This document shows, in pieces, positions 30,387 through 42,611 of a stretch of DNA of 64,000 nt; positions within the stretch are counted from its first letter, which is position 1, and each line of letters opens with the position of its first letter. Source of the stretch: Whitmania pigra (lineage: Eukaryota; Annelida; Clitellata; Hirudinida; Haemopidae). Location: the NCBI GenBank assembly GCA_021613335.1, contig JAJTWR010000245.1, positions 1,331,501 through 1,395,500 on the forward strand, written 5' to 3'. The position numbers were made by a program, and so were the translations under genes. Under the pieces are notes generated by a model. The model made no database searches, was not told where the DNA came from, and saw only the letters and a program-made list of their open reading frames with translations.

Positions 30387-33276
30387 ATGGCAGATGAAAA
30401 CGAACAGTCTGATGAAATAATGGCTCTGCAGAGCATTTATGATGATGAAATATTCTCGTGCAACATCTCAGACAGGCCAATTACAGGAAAAATTACTATA
30501 TTTCTTGATTCGGATTCTGAAGGACACAATTTCATGTGCAATGGTAATTTGTTTGAACTTTTTGTTTATTATATTTGCAATGACTTCCTACTTAAAATTT
30601 GTTGCTTCAGAATTTATTTTGTGCTATTACCATCATTTTATTTTCATAGGAGATCCAATAACAATAAAACATGTTCCTCCTTTGATTCTGGATTTTTCAT
30701 TGCCTTCCAATTATCCATCTGAAAGCCCTCCAGATGTGACCCTTTCCTGTTCATGGCTTACTTCAGAACAGGTTTATACAATTTCTTATTCCACTTTGTT
30801 GAAAATGTTTAGAATTGCATCATCCTCTTGACTAAATTAGGAATGAGATGAGTTAGTCATAGTGAAATGTCTTGATTGTCAATTGTTGGGCAGTTGTCTC
30901 AAATTTTGTGAACATACATATATGTGTCACAGCTAATGGACATTGACCCAACATCAAATTTGTTGTTGTTTTGTAGTATGACTAAGAATTATAGCAATTG
31001 TATTTTGCAGTTTCATGTCAGAAACTACGATCTTTAATCCATTTTGCTGCATATTTTTTTTATAGGTGCTAATTTTATAATTATTTTGCAGTTAGTAGCT
31101 TTTTGTTAAGTGAAATTTTGTAATAATCAGTTTGTTTTAAATTCTCTTATTGAATCGTAGTAACAGTTATGTTAATTTTTACAAAGCTGGAGATACTGTC
31201 AGAGAAATTAAATGCAAAATGGATTGAAAACTGCAATAGTGTTGTGCTCTTCACTTGGTTTGATTTCCTGAAAACAGAAGCCATAAAAGCATTGGACCTC
31301 AATTTCCCCATTGTTGTCTCTGTCGAGCAAATACTGAAGTTGACAGAAGAAAGCATATTGAGGTGATGCGCTATCTAATTTGTGATGTTGTCTTCTATCG
31401 CATTATATAAATAGTGGATCAGTTAAGAAGTGCCTTCACATTCTATAAGAGAATGTTGTATGGATACTTAAAGCACTCAAAAATTTGGCTAAATACAAAT
31501 TTAAAATCTTTTAAATATTTTTTTTTTGTGATTTTTTCAGAGGTGAGGAGATTTTCAGTCGTGGTTGCCATTACTGTCCAGTATGCCTTTTGGTGAAGCC
31601 AGGAAACGAATGCATCTGCCTATCAACTTGCGAACACGTCCTTTGCAAGGATTGCTTGTCTGAGTATTTAACCATCTCCATCCAAGAAGGCAACAACCAT
31701 GCTATTAGATGCCCTTGTGAGGAATGCGATGAAGAAATCTATCCAAACATAGTGAGTACAAATTTGTGTTCAGTCCAAAAGTAATTTTATTTTATTTCAC
31801 ATCAACATTACATGTTGAATTACATAAGGGCATTAAGCATTTCTATATTTCATATGCATTATATTAATTTAACAGATAAAAAGTTTGGTCTGTCAAAAAG
31901 ACTTCGAGAGATACGACCGCCTGTTATTGAAAAACGTGCTCGAGGTAATGCCTGATATCATGTGCTGCCCAAGAATTCCATGCCAGAAACCAGTTCTTGT
32001 GGACAAAAAGGATCAAATGGGTTACTGTAATTTCTGCACCTTTGCTTTCTGTACGAAGTGCAAATTAACCTACCACGGTGTTGAGGTATGCAAATGGGAA
32101 AGAGATTTTATAAAAAGGAAGAATGAGGCTAAGGAAAAACGTCCAAAAGTCAGCTTGACATCTCTGACTAAACCTGAAAGTAAGCTGTGATAGCTACATA
32201 AAAGTGACATTATTTTTAATAGTAATGGTGATAATAGTTATTACTTCCACGATGATGATGATAATAGCTTCAATAATAATATCAATAGTGATGATAGTAA
32301 TAATAACAACGATGGTAATAGCCGGTGTTCGTGGCAACAATGAGTTTCAACGAAAAACATTACAATGATGATGTTATCTTAAGCATGTTTGTCTTACCAT
32401 TGAGCAAGTAATCATAGAAATGTTTTGTTATTAAAGAAGCAAAGAAGCTGAAGAAGATCTCCAGAGGCTACACCAAGCAGATGGATTATTGGGGCATACC
32501 TGAAGGTTTTTTGAAAAATTAATTAAAATTAAGCTGTTATACATTTTATGCCCTTAAAAACAGGAAAATTATTATTTAATTTATTAATAAATGTTTAAAT
32601 GATATTTTTTTATTAATAGTATTAAATGTATTTTATTTACTTGCTTAAAGGGTGGTTTACATGCTTTGGCCTCAATTTTACTCATGCTCATTTTCTTTTA
32701 TTTGAAATAATTTTAATTTCTTGCATCTTCCAGATGAGAGGATGAGACTGGCTGCTGAATATATGGATGGCGATGAAGAAATAAAAGAAGGTTTGGAGGA
32801 ATATTATGGCACTGATCGAATGTTGGACATGGTGTTAGATTTTCGGTCAAAGTCATGGAAATGGATCAAGGCTAATACCAAAAAGTGTCCAAAATGCTCT
32901 GTTCAAATTGAGGTTATTGTTTTATTCTAGCTTTTTTTATTATGCAATTTGTTCACCAGACATTTCATTCTTTTAATCTTTAATTCCTGCTCAGTTCAGT
33001 TCAGTTCAGTTGGATTATGATGGTAATTTGAAATTTAAGTTATACTACCTTGCTTGACAGAAATCCATGGGCTGCAACCATATGCGATGTTCGAAGTGTC
33101 TCACCAAATTTTGTTGGAAATGCTTGATGGAGTTGTACCCAAAGAATCCTTATAATCATTATTCAAATCCTTCTTCGCCATGCTATAACAAGTTGGTAGT
33201 AGTAGTTGAAAATGAAGAGGATGAGGAAGAGGAAGTTGCAGTCATTGATGAGGAACATCTTGATGTCTACAATTAG
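30387..33276 (+). CDS. RNF14-like RBR E3 ubiquitin ligase, copy 2
   Basis: Eight exons (30387-30543, 30650-30771, 31187-31362, 31541-31751, 31876-32179, 32437-32505, 32734-32912, 33061-33276) join in phase to 477 residues. The domain order is RWD, RING1 (CPVCLLVKPGNEC, CEHVLCKDC), IBR (CNFCTFAFCTKCKLTYHG), linker helix (DERMRLAAEYMDG) and RING2 (CPKC, GCNHMRC, CWKC), with an acidic tail. It is the only copy with an additional 69-nt Lys-rich exon (32437-32505, KKISRGYTKQMDYWG) splitting the IBR-linker exon; copy 1 has a related sequence fused to its exon 5. AATAAA at 33362-33367 follows. Domain sequence is closest to copy 1. A broken duplicate of its last three exons lies directly downstream. 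Confidence 0.93.
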
Positions 33277-33563
33277 CTGTTAAGAATTCCGCTTTATACA
33301 TTTTACTTTCAAAGACAGACTTTAATAGAATTGAATGTTCTATGAATCTCCACTAGACTCTAATAAAGAAGATGATTGTTTTGTTTTGAATGAAAAAGGT
33401 TCAAATTTGGGAAGGTCGTGATAAAATAGCTGCTAAATCCTTTTAAAATAATGTATGGTATATGCAGTGGCATATGTAATTTTAAGTAGGATGATTTTGG
33501 TAATTTTAATCAATTGTTATCATCAATGATCCATGCTATGATGTCAATGTTTCACTACTAAAG

Positions 33564-34255
33564 AAGCAAAGAAGGGGGAAAAGGAATCAAAAGGATACAC
33601 CAAGCAGATGAATTATTGGGGCATACCTGAAGTTGCTTAATATATTAATTAAAGTATAATTAAAACGGATGCTAAAGGTTTTCTATCTATGAAGGTGTTA
33701 TTTAATTGGTGATACATATAAAATGATAGATTTGAAAATTAAATTAAAATGTTTAGTATGTCTGTTTAATTCCTTCATCTTCCAGATGAGCAGATAAGAC
33801 TGGCTGCTGAATACATAGAGGGAGATGAAGAAATAAAAGAAGATTTGGAGGAATATTATGGCACAGAGAGGATGATAGATATGGTTCCAGATCTTCAATC
33901 ACGGTCGTGGAAATGGATCGAAGTTAATACCAAAAAGTGTTCAAAATGCAGTGTTCAAATAGAGGTATATTTATAGAATTATATTTTTTAGCTAGTGGAA
34001 TAAATGTCATTTTAAATGTATCTACGCTTGCCAGAGATCCATAGGCTGCAACCATGTGTGTTGTTCAAAGTGTCACAATCACTTTTGTTGGGCATGCTGA
34101 ACGGAGTTTGGTGGGAAGAATCCTTATAACCACTATTCGCATCGTTCTTCACCATGCTACAATAGTTTGGCAGAAGTGAATGAGGATGAAGTATAACAAG
34201 TTGCTGAAGAACATCTTGATGTCTACAACGAGCCATTGACCAGTCTGCTCTAGAT
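33564..34255 (+). pseudogene. partial duplicate of the last three exons of RBR copy 2
   Basis: Three exon-like blocks match copy 2 exons 6-8 in order and spacing: 33564-33632, 33786-33964 and from 34035. The first has lost its splice donor (GAAG followed by TTGCTT). The second is intact, has the same 179-nt length and encodes the linker helix plus CSKC. The third keeps the catalytic GCNHVC core but has an in-frame TGA at 34098-34100 right after CWAC, cutting the RING2 short. There is no RWD, RING1 or IBR upstream of it, so it is not an independent gene. Confidence 0.85.
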
Positions 34256-34929
34256 GTTGTACTTTCAAATACAAGCTTTGACAGACTTTATTGTTTATTC
34301 TGTAAATGCCTACGATCATTTAACCAAGATGATTTTTTTTTGGTTAGGAGAAGGTTCAAGTTCGTGGAGAGGTATACTGCTGAAGCTTTTTCGGATTAAT
34401 GTGAAAATAGACTGAAATATTGTCAGAGTGTCTTATGCAAGGAATTAACTTATACCAAGTACTTTATGGTAATTTAGGAAGACTAATAATGTCTATGATA
34501 AACCACTGTCCCCACACTAATTTTTTGTCGGTAGTTGTTGTAACAACATAGAAAATTTAAAAGTGAAATATTATATTCATGAATATTTGATGATTGTGTT
34601 AAAGCTGCCTGTCACAAAATATTTCGCCATTTGTTGAAATCAACTGGTTAGCTTTATGTCGGTGTTTTACTTCTATGTAGCTGTTTTTATAACCTGGGTT
34701 TATTTTAAAAATGCGTTGAAAGTGACAATTTAAATTTTAGCGCAAGTGTTTGCATCTTTCCAATGCTTCGTGAGTTCGTATTGCACTACCCGTTTTGTTT
34801 GTAGAGCTTGTCAGATGATGGCCTTTAAATAGACTGAATTATTCGTAATAAAATGCGAAAGTTATAAAAGTAAGCGCCATTTCGCCGAGTTCACTTAATG
34901 AACTTTACAGTGTTTTATTTAGGGGAACT
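34256..34929. other. intergenic upstream of RBR copy 3
   Basis: AT-rich spacer. Nothing recognisable beyond the presumed promoter of copy 3. Confidence 0.4.
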
Positions 34930-36995
34930 ATGGCAGATGAAAGCGAGCAATCGGATGAATTGATGGCTCTCCAGAGCATTTATGAGGACGGCACATTCGA
35001 TTGCAATATTTCCGAACAACCATTCTCGGGAAAAGTTTCTGTGTTTCCTGATTCAGATGCTGAGGAATATAACTTCATGTGCAATGGTAAAATTAAATGC
35101 CGGCCATGATTTCTTATTTAAAGAATGTTTATTTACAAAATAAATTTTAAAACATTTAAAAAATATTGTTTTTAGGAGATCTAATAACAATAAAGCATCT
35201 TACTCCTCTGATTCTGAATTTTAAACTACCTTCAAATTATCCATCTGTGAGTCCTCCAGATGTAGCTCTCTCCTGCTTATGGCTTACTCCACAACAGGTA
35301 AAATTGATTTGCACAAGTTTTACTATGATTGGAGCTAAAATGTTTATTTAGTTTTTCATTAATTGAATTGAAAAATTGTTAGACTAAAATGTGGTCCTAA
35401 TCAGCTTTTTTATAATTTAGCTGGAAACTCTGAATGACAAACTCAATGAAAAATGGACAGAAAATTGCAACAGTGTCATTCTCTTCACTTGGATAGATTT
35501 CCTCAAAACAGAAGTCTTTGAAGCTTTGGACATCAAATTCCCTATTGATGCTTCAGAAGACATAATTCTGAAGTTGACAGAACAAAGTATACTGAGGTAG
35601 TACCGAGATAATGTCTGTTTTGCTATTAACTTGTTTTCAAATTGGATTTATCTTGCGCCCAGGGATGAAGAGATCTTCAGTCGAGGTTTGCATAATTGTC
35701 CAGTGTGCTTCTTGGAGAAGCCAGGCACTCGCTGCGTCCGCCTGTCGAACTGTGGTCATGTCTTCTGCAAGGAATGTTTGTCTGGGTTCCTGACTGTTCA
35801 CATTAAAGAAGGCACTGTAAATGCTATCAAGTGCTCTGCTGAAGGGTGTGACGAGCAGGTCTACCCAAACGTTGTAGGTGCTTATGTCTGCTCGAAGTTA
35901 TAATTGTCTCCATTTCTAAGTTAATTAATCAATTGAATCTTGAATCAGTCCTAGGTAGATACAGATTTAAATAATTTTAATAAAAAATCCTTATAAAATA
36001 AAAATCTGACTTAACAGATTTGATTTAACAGATCAAGAATTTGGTTTCCCAGTCGGACTTTGACAGATACGACAGTTTGCTGCTTCAAAACACTCTTGAC
36101 ATCATGTCCGACATAAAGTACTGTCCGAGAGTCAACTGCAGCAAGCCAGTAGTGGTAGAGGGAAACGATAGCATGGGTTACTGTCATGCCTGTACCTTTG
36201 CCTTCTGCACCAAGTGCAATTTGACCTACCATGGCATTGAAATGTGCAAGTTCGAGAGGTACCTAAGGAAGTCTGATTATTATCCTTTTGATGGTGAGTT
36301 CAAGTATTAAGAGGCCGCAGAGGCATTTTTCAATTCATTTATATAGTGCCTAACTGAAAGGTTATTTTGATAGCTAAAGTGTACCTTTGAGTCTAGCATT
36401 AAGACACCCGAGCTAACTTGCTTAACGATTCAAAATGTCTATTAATAATAATTACTTGCACTTTAGTCTGATATTTATAGTCGATATTAAATTGTTTTAT
36501 GAATGTGCTGAAGGTTCGGAGACGACTACCCACGCGGAGAACAATTACGAATCAACTAGCGCCTCAAGAGCCACTTCTGATAAGTCAGTGATGGTGGTTT
36601 TGTCAGAGAGGTGGATCAAGGACAACACTAAAAAATGTCCAAAGTGCTCCACTTTGTTTGAGGTGATTTTGGTCTTGATGTTTGTTTTTTGCTGAAATAA
36701 GGTCTCATCTAGATTTCAATATATTTATGGTAATAATGTCAAGGTGGCTTATTAACAGTCAGTATTAATATAATTAGTACTAATATTAATAACGATGTTT
36801 GTAAAATTAATTAATTAATATTATTACACTACTTTGTAGAAATCTATAGAAGGGTGTAACAAGGTGGCCTGTTATAAGTGCGGTATTCGCTTCTGCTGGG
36901 CTTGTTCGAGGCAGATAAAATCGCGAAACCCCTACGACCACTACTCCGACCCCTCTTCACCTTGCTACAACCGCTTGGCAGAGGTGCTTCGGTGA
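34930..36995 (+). CDS. RNF14-like RBR E3 ubiquitin ligase, copy 3 (short linker)
   Basis: Seven exons (34930-35086, 35176-35297, 35421-35596, 35663-35873, 36032-36293, 36514-36662, 36840-36995) give 410 residues, the shortest full copy. The RWD (MALQSIYEDG, SPPDVALSCLWLT), RING1 (CPVCFLEKPGTRC, CGHVFCKEC), IBR (CHACTFAFCTKCNLTYHG) and RING2 (CPKC, EGCNKVAC, CWAC, DPSSPCYN) are all present. The linker exon is different from copies 1, 2 and 6: the conserved helix is replaced by a Ser/Thr-rich stretch (GSETTTHAENNYESTSASRA). The C terminus ends soon after the last zinc ligand with no acidic tail. AATAAA at 37026-37031 is a likely polyadenylation signal. Confidence 0.92.
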
Positions 36996-38134
36996 TTCTG
37001 CGAGGAAAATGACAGAGCTCAATCGAATAAACATGATGTTCAGTTTTTCAGTTTTTTTTATTTTTGTTGCTTAGGAATTTGTTTACTTTTACGTTAAGTT
37101 AGTTTGCTGCCAATGCAAGTCTGATCACATGTTCGCCGTCACCATGGGCTGTGATTGCAGTATTGAGTTTCTTGACTTGAGGTGTTTTTGTTGAGTTCTC
37201 CAAATATATAAATATAAGAAATACTGATTTTGTAACGATCTACCGGGTACGGTGTGATGAAATGGAGTCATGATATGGTTCTTTGTTGTTGTCTAAAAAC
37301 ATGACCTGGCCTGTATTACTATCAAGTTGAACATGATGCATTTAGATTAAATAGGACGAATGATGGGTTTGTTCATCAGATTGATGTAATCTTCTGTTTA
37401 CGATACTGAATTGAAAAATATGATTTAAAAAAAAAATAAATGCACTGCTAATTTTTATAAATAGAAAATAAATTAATCCAAAGATTGTCAAAAACCAAAG
37501 ACAATTCAAATTGAATATTATTATTAGTAATAGATGTTATTAATATTAATAATGTTATTATTTATTGTTAATATTATTATTTATGTTATATAATTTACTA
37601 CTTAAGATACTATCCTATGAAGAAAGTACTAATTTAGTATTTTTGATGAAAATAAATAATCACCAAATGAAAATGAATAAATAATATTATTAACAACATC
37701 AATGACAACAAATAAAAGGATTAAAAATTACATTTTTATTTTTATACTTTCAAATTTGTTCTTAAGTTATCAATTAAGCTAAATTTTCTAAGCTTCATGT
37801 TAAGAAGATGTGGTTTGTCTCATTGTAAAAAAAGATTTTGAAATATAATAATTGCTGGCAAAGTATACGGTAATAAAGAATTGTATTAGTCTACATCAGT
37901 ACCTCTAAACAGAATTTTAGGAACTTTGTGCCAAAGTTCTTGTCAAAAGCCCGAATGAAAAGTCAAATTTTGGGGTGCTGAATTCATCTGCTCATGAGAA
38001 AGCAATCAAACACAGCTTTTGATTTTAACATTTTTACAAGCAACAGAATCTGCACTTGTTATATGTTACACTCCAACCATTTCTACAAAACAAAAACATT
38101 TCTGGCATTCGAAATTCAATTAAATCACAATTTA
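36996..38134. other. intergenic between copy 3 and the copy 4 tail remnant
   Basis: Contains the left unit of a diverged direct repeat (37591-37899) and no coding sequence I can support. Confidence 0.5.
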
Positions 38135-38980
38135 TACAAAAAATGCAGTCAAGGCCATGATCTCCTTGATGGTAATGGAGCATGTAGGACATTTCTTGGT
38201 GTTGATCCATTTCTGGTTTATTAACTTGACCTTCATCTCCCAAGTTTTACAATTTTTCTGAAATGTCACCCACTTCCAAATTTCCAGTTAACCTGCTATT
38301 TGCCATTGCATCTGAGGAATTTTGAGAGAAATCCAAATTCTCATTTAGCATGCTTGACTTTGGTTCTAAGGTACTTCCATCCATATGAGTTTGTCCATTT
38401 GACAGATCTTTTGATACCAAAATTGTTTCTTGTGCTTCCAATTCTTCTTCAGATGACTCTGTATTCTTTTCTGAAAAACAGGTAATAAATAAACTATTTA
38501 GTTATTAAGATTATCAGATATTGTTGCTCCAAAAACAAAAATTTATATTAAATAATAATGACAATATTAGACATAGTCCATATTATATGTTATAATAATA
38601 ATTAAATGTTTATTCATAAAGCACCATAAGCATCAGCAGCATTCATCATTATTAATTATTATCAATGATTTACCACTTAAATTACTATTTATTAAATAAA
38701 ACACTAATTTAATATTTTTGATGAAAATAAATAATAACCAAATACAAATGAATGTCATAGAATAAATAATATTATTAATGACAACAAATAGAAGGATTCA
38801 AAATTGCATTTTTATTTTTGCCCTTTTAAATTTGTTCTGAAGCATGTAAGTGCATCTAAATTTTCTAAGCTTCCTTTTAAAAAGCGGCCATAGTGCATCA
38901 TATGTTTTTAAAAAGATTTTGAAACATAATAATTGCTGATGAGGGTGAGTAATTGAAATAAAAAATTGTATTATGTTCAT
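37591..38980. repeat. pair of diverged direct repeats (about 310 bp each)
   Basis: 37591-37899 and 38667-38980 align along their length in the same orientation. Shared blocks include TTTTTGATGAAAATAAATAA, GACAACAAATA, AAATTTTCTAAGCTTC and AAAGATTTTGAAA, and each ends in a TTGTATTA block. Spacing is about 1.08 kb. The segment between them carries the broken RBR tail exon (38135-38470), so this looks like an old segmental duplication of 3'-flanking DNA. Confidence 0.8.
38135..38470 (-). pseudogene. broken linker/RING2 exon, relic tail of RBR copy 4
   Basis: Minus-strand exon-like block starting after an AG acceptor at about 38471. It encodes an acidic Ser/Asn-rich linker (LSNGQTHMDG, LTGNLEVGDISEKL) that resembles the alternative tail exon at 45163-45482. 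It then hits a stop at 38247-38249. After a frame change it continues as QKWINTKKCPTCSITI, the first zinc-ligand pair of RING2. The donor expected after that is gone (AAGGAGATC), and no terminal RING2 exon follows. It is therefore decayed. Confidence 0.75.
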
Positions 38981-39156
38981 CTTTAATATCATACATTATT
39001 AGAGCTACTCATAAAAATCAAGTTTAAAATGTTGAAAAATTATTTTTAATTAAGATAATTTTATATCACACGATCAACAAAAAAAAGCCTAATTAAATAG
39101 AAATAATAGCATATTTAAACATACTCTCAGAAGATTTTAAATGAGCACTTATTATT

Positions 39157-41220
39157 TCATTTTTTCAGCGTTTTGCTTTTAATATTTTTATTACATCCGC
39201 CACATTCGCGATATTTGGGCAAGATTGGTGCATTCGGACTTGTCATCATCATTCCTAAACAATTCCAACAGAAATGGCAGCAGCACCTGGAGCATCGCAT
39301 ATGATTGCATCCCATAGTTTTCTGTAATGTAACAAACATCAGTTTTACGTTAATTTTAATATTTAATTAATATTAAAATATTTAATTAATATTACAATAA
39401 AATAAAATGTTTTTAAAGTATTTAAAAAATAATGAAATAAATAAAGGCAAAAAACAAAGTTTACAAAAATAGTTAAAAAACCAATTCAATGCAAAATATT
39501 TTAAAAAATGAAATGACATCTGAAAAACACTGTACTATACACTAATATTTATGCCACATCCAGGACAAGGTTTTGTGAAAGAATCAATCCAATTTGCTGA
39601 TCGATTTTCTCTATTCCTATTGAAACGCATAAGTTTTTTTTCGTCTATCACATCTGTGGCCAATTGTGGACTCTTTGTGTCTTCTGCTGTGACTGGGAGT
39701 TAAAATTATCATTCAAAAAATGACAAATAAGAACACTATGTAAAGGAATGTCATCAGTTTTAATAAAATGAATGTGAATCTAAGTGGTAGGCAATACATC
39801 AAAACATGGAAAAAAACAAAAACATAATTTAAAAATAAAGATATTTTGATCATTAATCTCTTAGTACATTCATATTCTTATTTAACTAATAAAAGAAAAC
39901 AATAATTTCAAAAAACCTTTGAGAGCCATCCTGAATATCTGCTGAACATAGTCTCTCTCCCACATGCAGCCATCAATGCCATGGTATGTCATATTGCATT
40001 TAGTGCAAAAGGCAAAATTACATGCATGACAGTAACCCATGTGATCATTTTTGTCGACAATGACCGGTTTCTGGCATTTAATTCTCGGACAGTACCCGAT
40101 GTCTGACATGATGTCCAGAGTGTTCTGTAGCATAAGACGATCGTATCTCTCAAAGTCTGACTGTGAAACTAAGCTCTTGATCTATACAAATTGAACGTTT
40201 AAGAGAATAGTTCTCAATGTTTAAAATTAAAAACAATAACTTGCACGCACGATGTGAGGGTTGACTCGTTCGTCACAATCCTTGGACGGACAGACAAGAG
40301 AATGAATGGTTCCCTCTCGAATGTAAACTGTCAGGAAGCCAGATAAGCATTCCTTGCAGAAGATGTGGTTGCAAAATGGCATTCGGACACACTGCATGCC
40401 TGGCTTATCCAAAAAGCACACTGGACAAGAGTGAAAGTCGCGATTGAAAATCTCTTCTTCCCTGCAATTGGTTGAAAGTAAATTTGAAACTAAAAATTCC
40501 TCAATTCAATTAATATTGATACAACCTCAACACACTGTACTCTTTTAATTTCATTAATGTTTCCTCCGAAATATTAATGGGAAATTTTACACCCAGTAAT
40601 TCAAAGGCTTCTGTTCTGAGAAATTCTATCCAAGTGAAGAGAACAACATTGCAGCAATCAGCCCACTTTTCCTTCAGTTTCACAGACAACTTTTTTAGCT
40701 GGTGAGAAAATTATTTTAAGACATTAGTTCAAGCTTCATGACCATTAAGTCAATTGATAATTTTAGCAACTCTATTAATATGCTCCCTAATTATTTTCTA
40801 CGAAGTTAAATATGAATATGACTTGGATATTGAAATTGAAAAAAATAATATATCAGACAAACCTGTTGTGAAGTAAGCCAAAGACAGGAGAGGGTCACAT
40901 CTGGAGGACTTGTAGATGGATAGTTTAATGGCAGTGAAAAGTTCAGAATTAAGGGAGTGAGGTGTTTTATTGGCATCAGATCTCCTTTAAAAGATAACAT
41001 TGGCTGCACATTATCATCTTGATAAATTATGATAACATTAAGTAAAGCAAATTGAATTACAACCATTGCAGGTAAAGTTGTGTTCTTCTGCATCTGTTTT
41101 CATTGTTATATTAATTCTTCCAGTGATTGGCTTGTCAGAGTTATTGCACGTAAATGTATCATCCTCATAAATACTCTGGAGAGCCATTATCTCATCTAAT
41201 TGTTCATCTTCATCTGCCAT
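39157..41220 (-). CDS. RNF14-like RBR E3 ubiquitin ligase, copy 4 (inverted)
   Basis: The only copy on the minus strand. Seven exons (41064-41220, 40863-40984, 40526-40698, 40251-40461, 39917-40181, 39541-39692, 39157-39321) join in phase to 414 residues. It has the RWD (DEIMALQSIYEDD, PPDVTLSCLWLTSQQ), RING1 (CPVCFLDKPGMQC, CNHIFCKEC), IBR (CHACNFAFCTKCNMTYHG) and RING2 (CPGC, GCNHMRC, CWNC). The linker helix is replaced by a polar stretch. After CWNC the usual NPYxH/SPCYN zinc-ligand tail is missing; a different tail with ECGGC and Lys residues follows, so the second RING2 zinc site may be rebuilt or lost. It is head to head with copy 5. Confidence 0.9.
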
Positions 41221-42611
41221 GTTTTCTTCTGCAGTTTTTAAATATATTTTACTATTCAATTATTAATCACTTTCATGTGATGTTAGCAGTGTATTTCAAC
41301 TTTGTAATAGGATGAATATATTATAGCGTTGCGCAAAACTAAACTTACTCGCACTTACATTTTTCTAAAAACAAAACATACCGCCCAGCTGCGCTATGTT
41401 TAACCTTACAACAAAAATTATATAAATCTAAGTTCTTGATTTATTTTATTAAAATTTATTTAAAAAAATAACCATAAACAAAGATTTGTCTCACTCCTCA
41501 TTAATCAATTCTGCCTTGAATTCCTCATTGAGTACAACTCGTTGTGTCGCGCATTGGGCTAAAGTTATTAATACGACTCTCCTTTTTTAGTAGTAGCTCT
41601 GGGAAGCAGGACGTAATTTAATATTTTCCAGGGGTTAAACCTTCACACCACATGAGATGACCTTTTATGCGTCTAGACTAGTAAGGATGGCAAAGGTCCT
41701 CAAAATTACATCCCCAGGGGAGTCCCGGGCAGCATGTCCCTTGATGGGTAGCTGAAATTCTAATGGATGAGGGTGCCAACTTATCAGTAATATCAAAATT
41801 GGATACCATATTAATAATGTAAAGGTGGAGGCGCCAAATTTTTATTTTCATCTCTGACGACGAAAACCCCGGATATGCTTCAGTATCTTCTCCACTGAAA
41901 CGAAAATCAAAGCAGTTGTTTGCTCAATGTTCATTTCACAACTAGATAATTAGGTTCCCTTATCGTCTGCTTTCCGAGGTCCAGGTAGGGATGTGCGATC
42001 TAATTATAATGAGTATTATTAATTAAATATTACGTAACTTCTCCAGTTATAAAACATATGACAACATATGACTGTTTTGTAAGAAAAAGCTAAGATTTTA
42101 TTGAATATTTTAAATTAAATATGTGTTTGTAGTTTTGATATGTAAATAAATAATACTCGAAAAAATTAAAATTTGTTAATGTTTTGTTGGTTTTAAGACT
42201 TTAAAGTTTTGTCTTATAACAAAAAAATTTAAAATTTTAGAACACAATATAATATTGTTTAAAGTCACAAATTCAATTCTTATTTAAAAAATTATAACCA
42301 GTTTTTTGCTTTTACTGGATAGCCGTATTCAATTATGGCAATGGTTTGATTTTTCATAAGAAGTGAGTTCGATTCTCTCATTTAACGTTGTCGCTGGAAA
42401 ATTTGTAGCACGGCCCTAAATTGGACTTGTAATGTTTATTACATTTTTTTGAATTTATATGAGTGTTAACGTATCTAATTGCTTCCTTTCGTGATGTAAC
42501 TACAAATTCATGTGATTGCACAATAACTTGTAATACATTAAGAAGATATCGTTGCTATTAAGCTATTGTGAATGGATAACAGATTGAACATTTTACAACT
42601 TTAGAAAAAAT
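41221..42611. promoter_or_regulatory. divergent intergenic region between RBR copies 4 and 5
   Basis: 1.39 kb between opposing start codons, so it should hold both promoters. A somewhat GC-richer block at about 41560-41960 is not recognisable as a gene or known element. A B-box-like GTTCGATTCTC at about 42368-42378 may be a tRNA or SINE relic. Confidence 0.45.
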
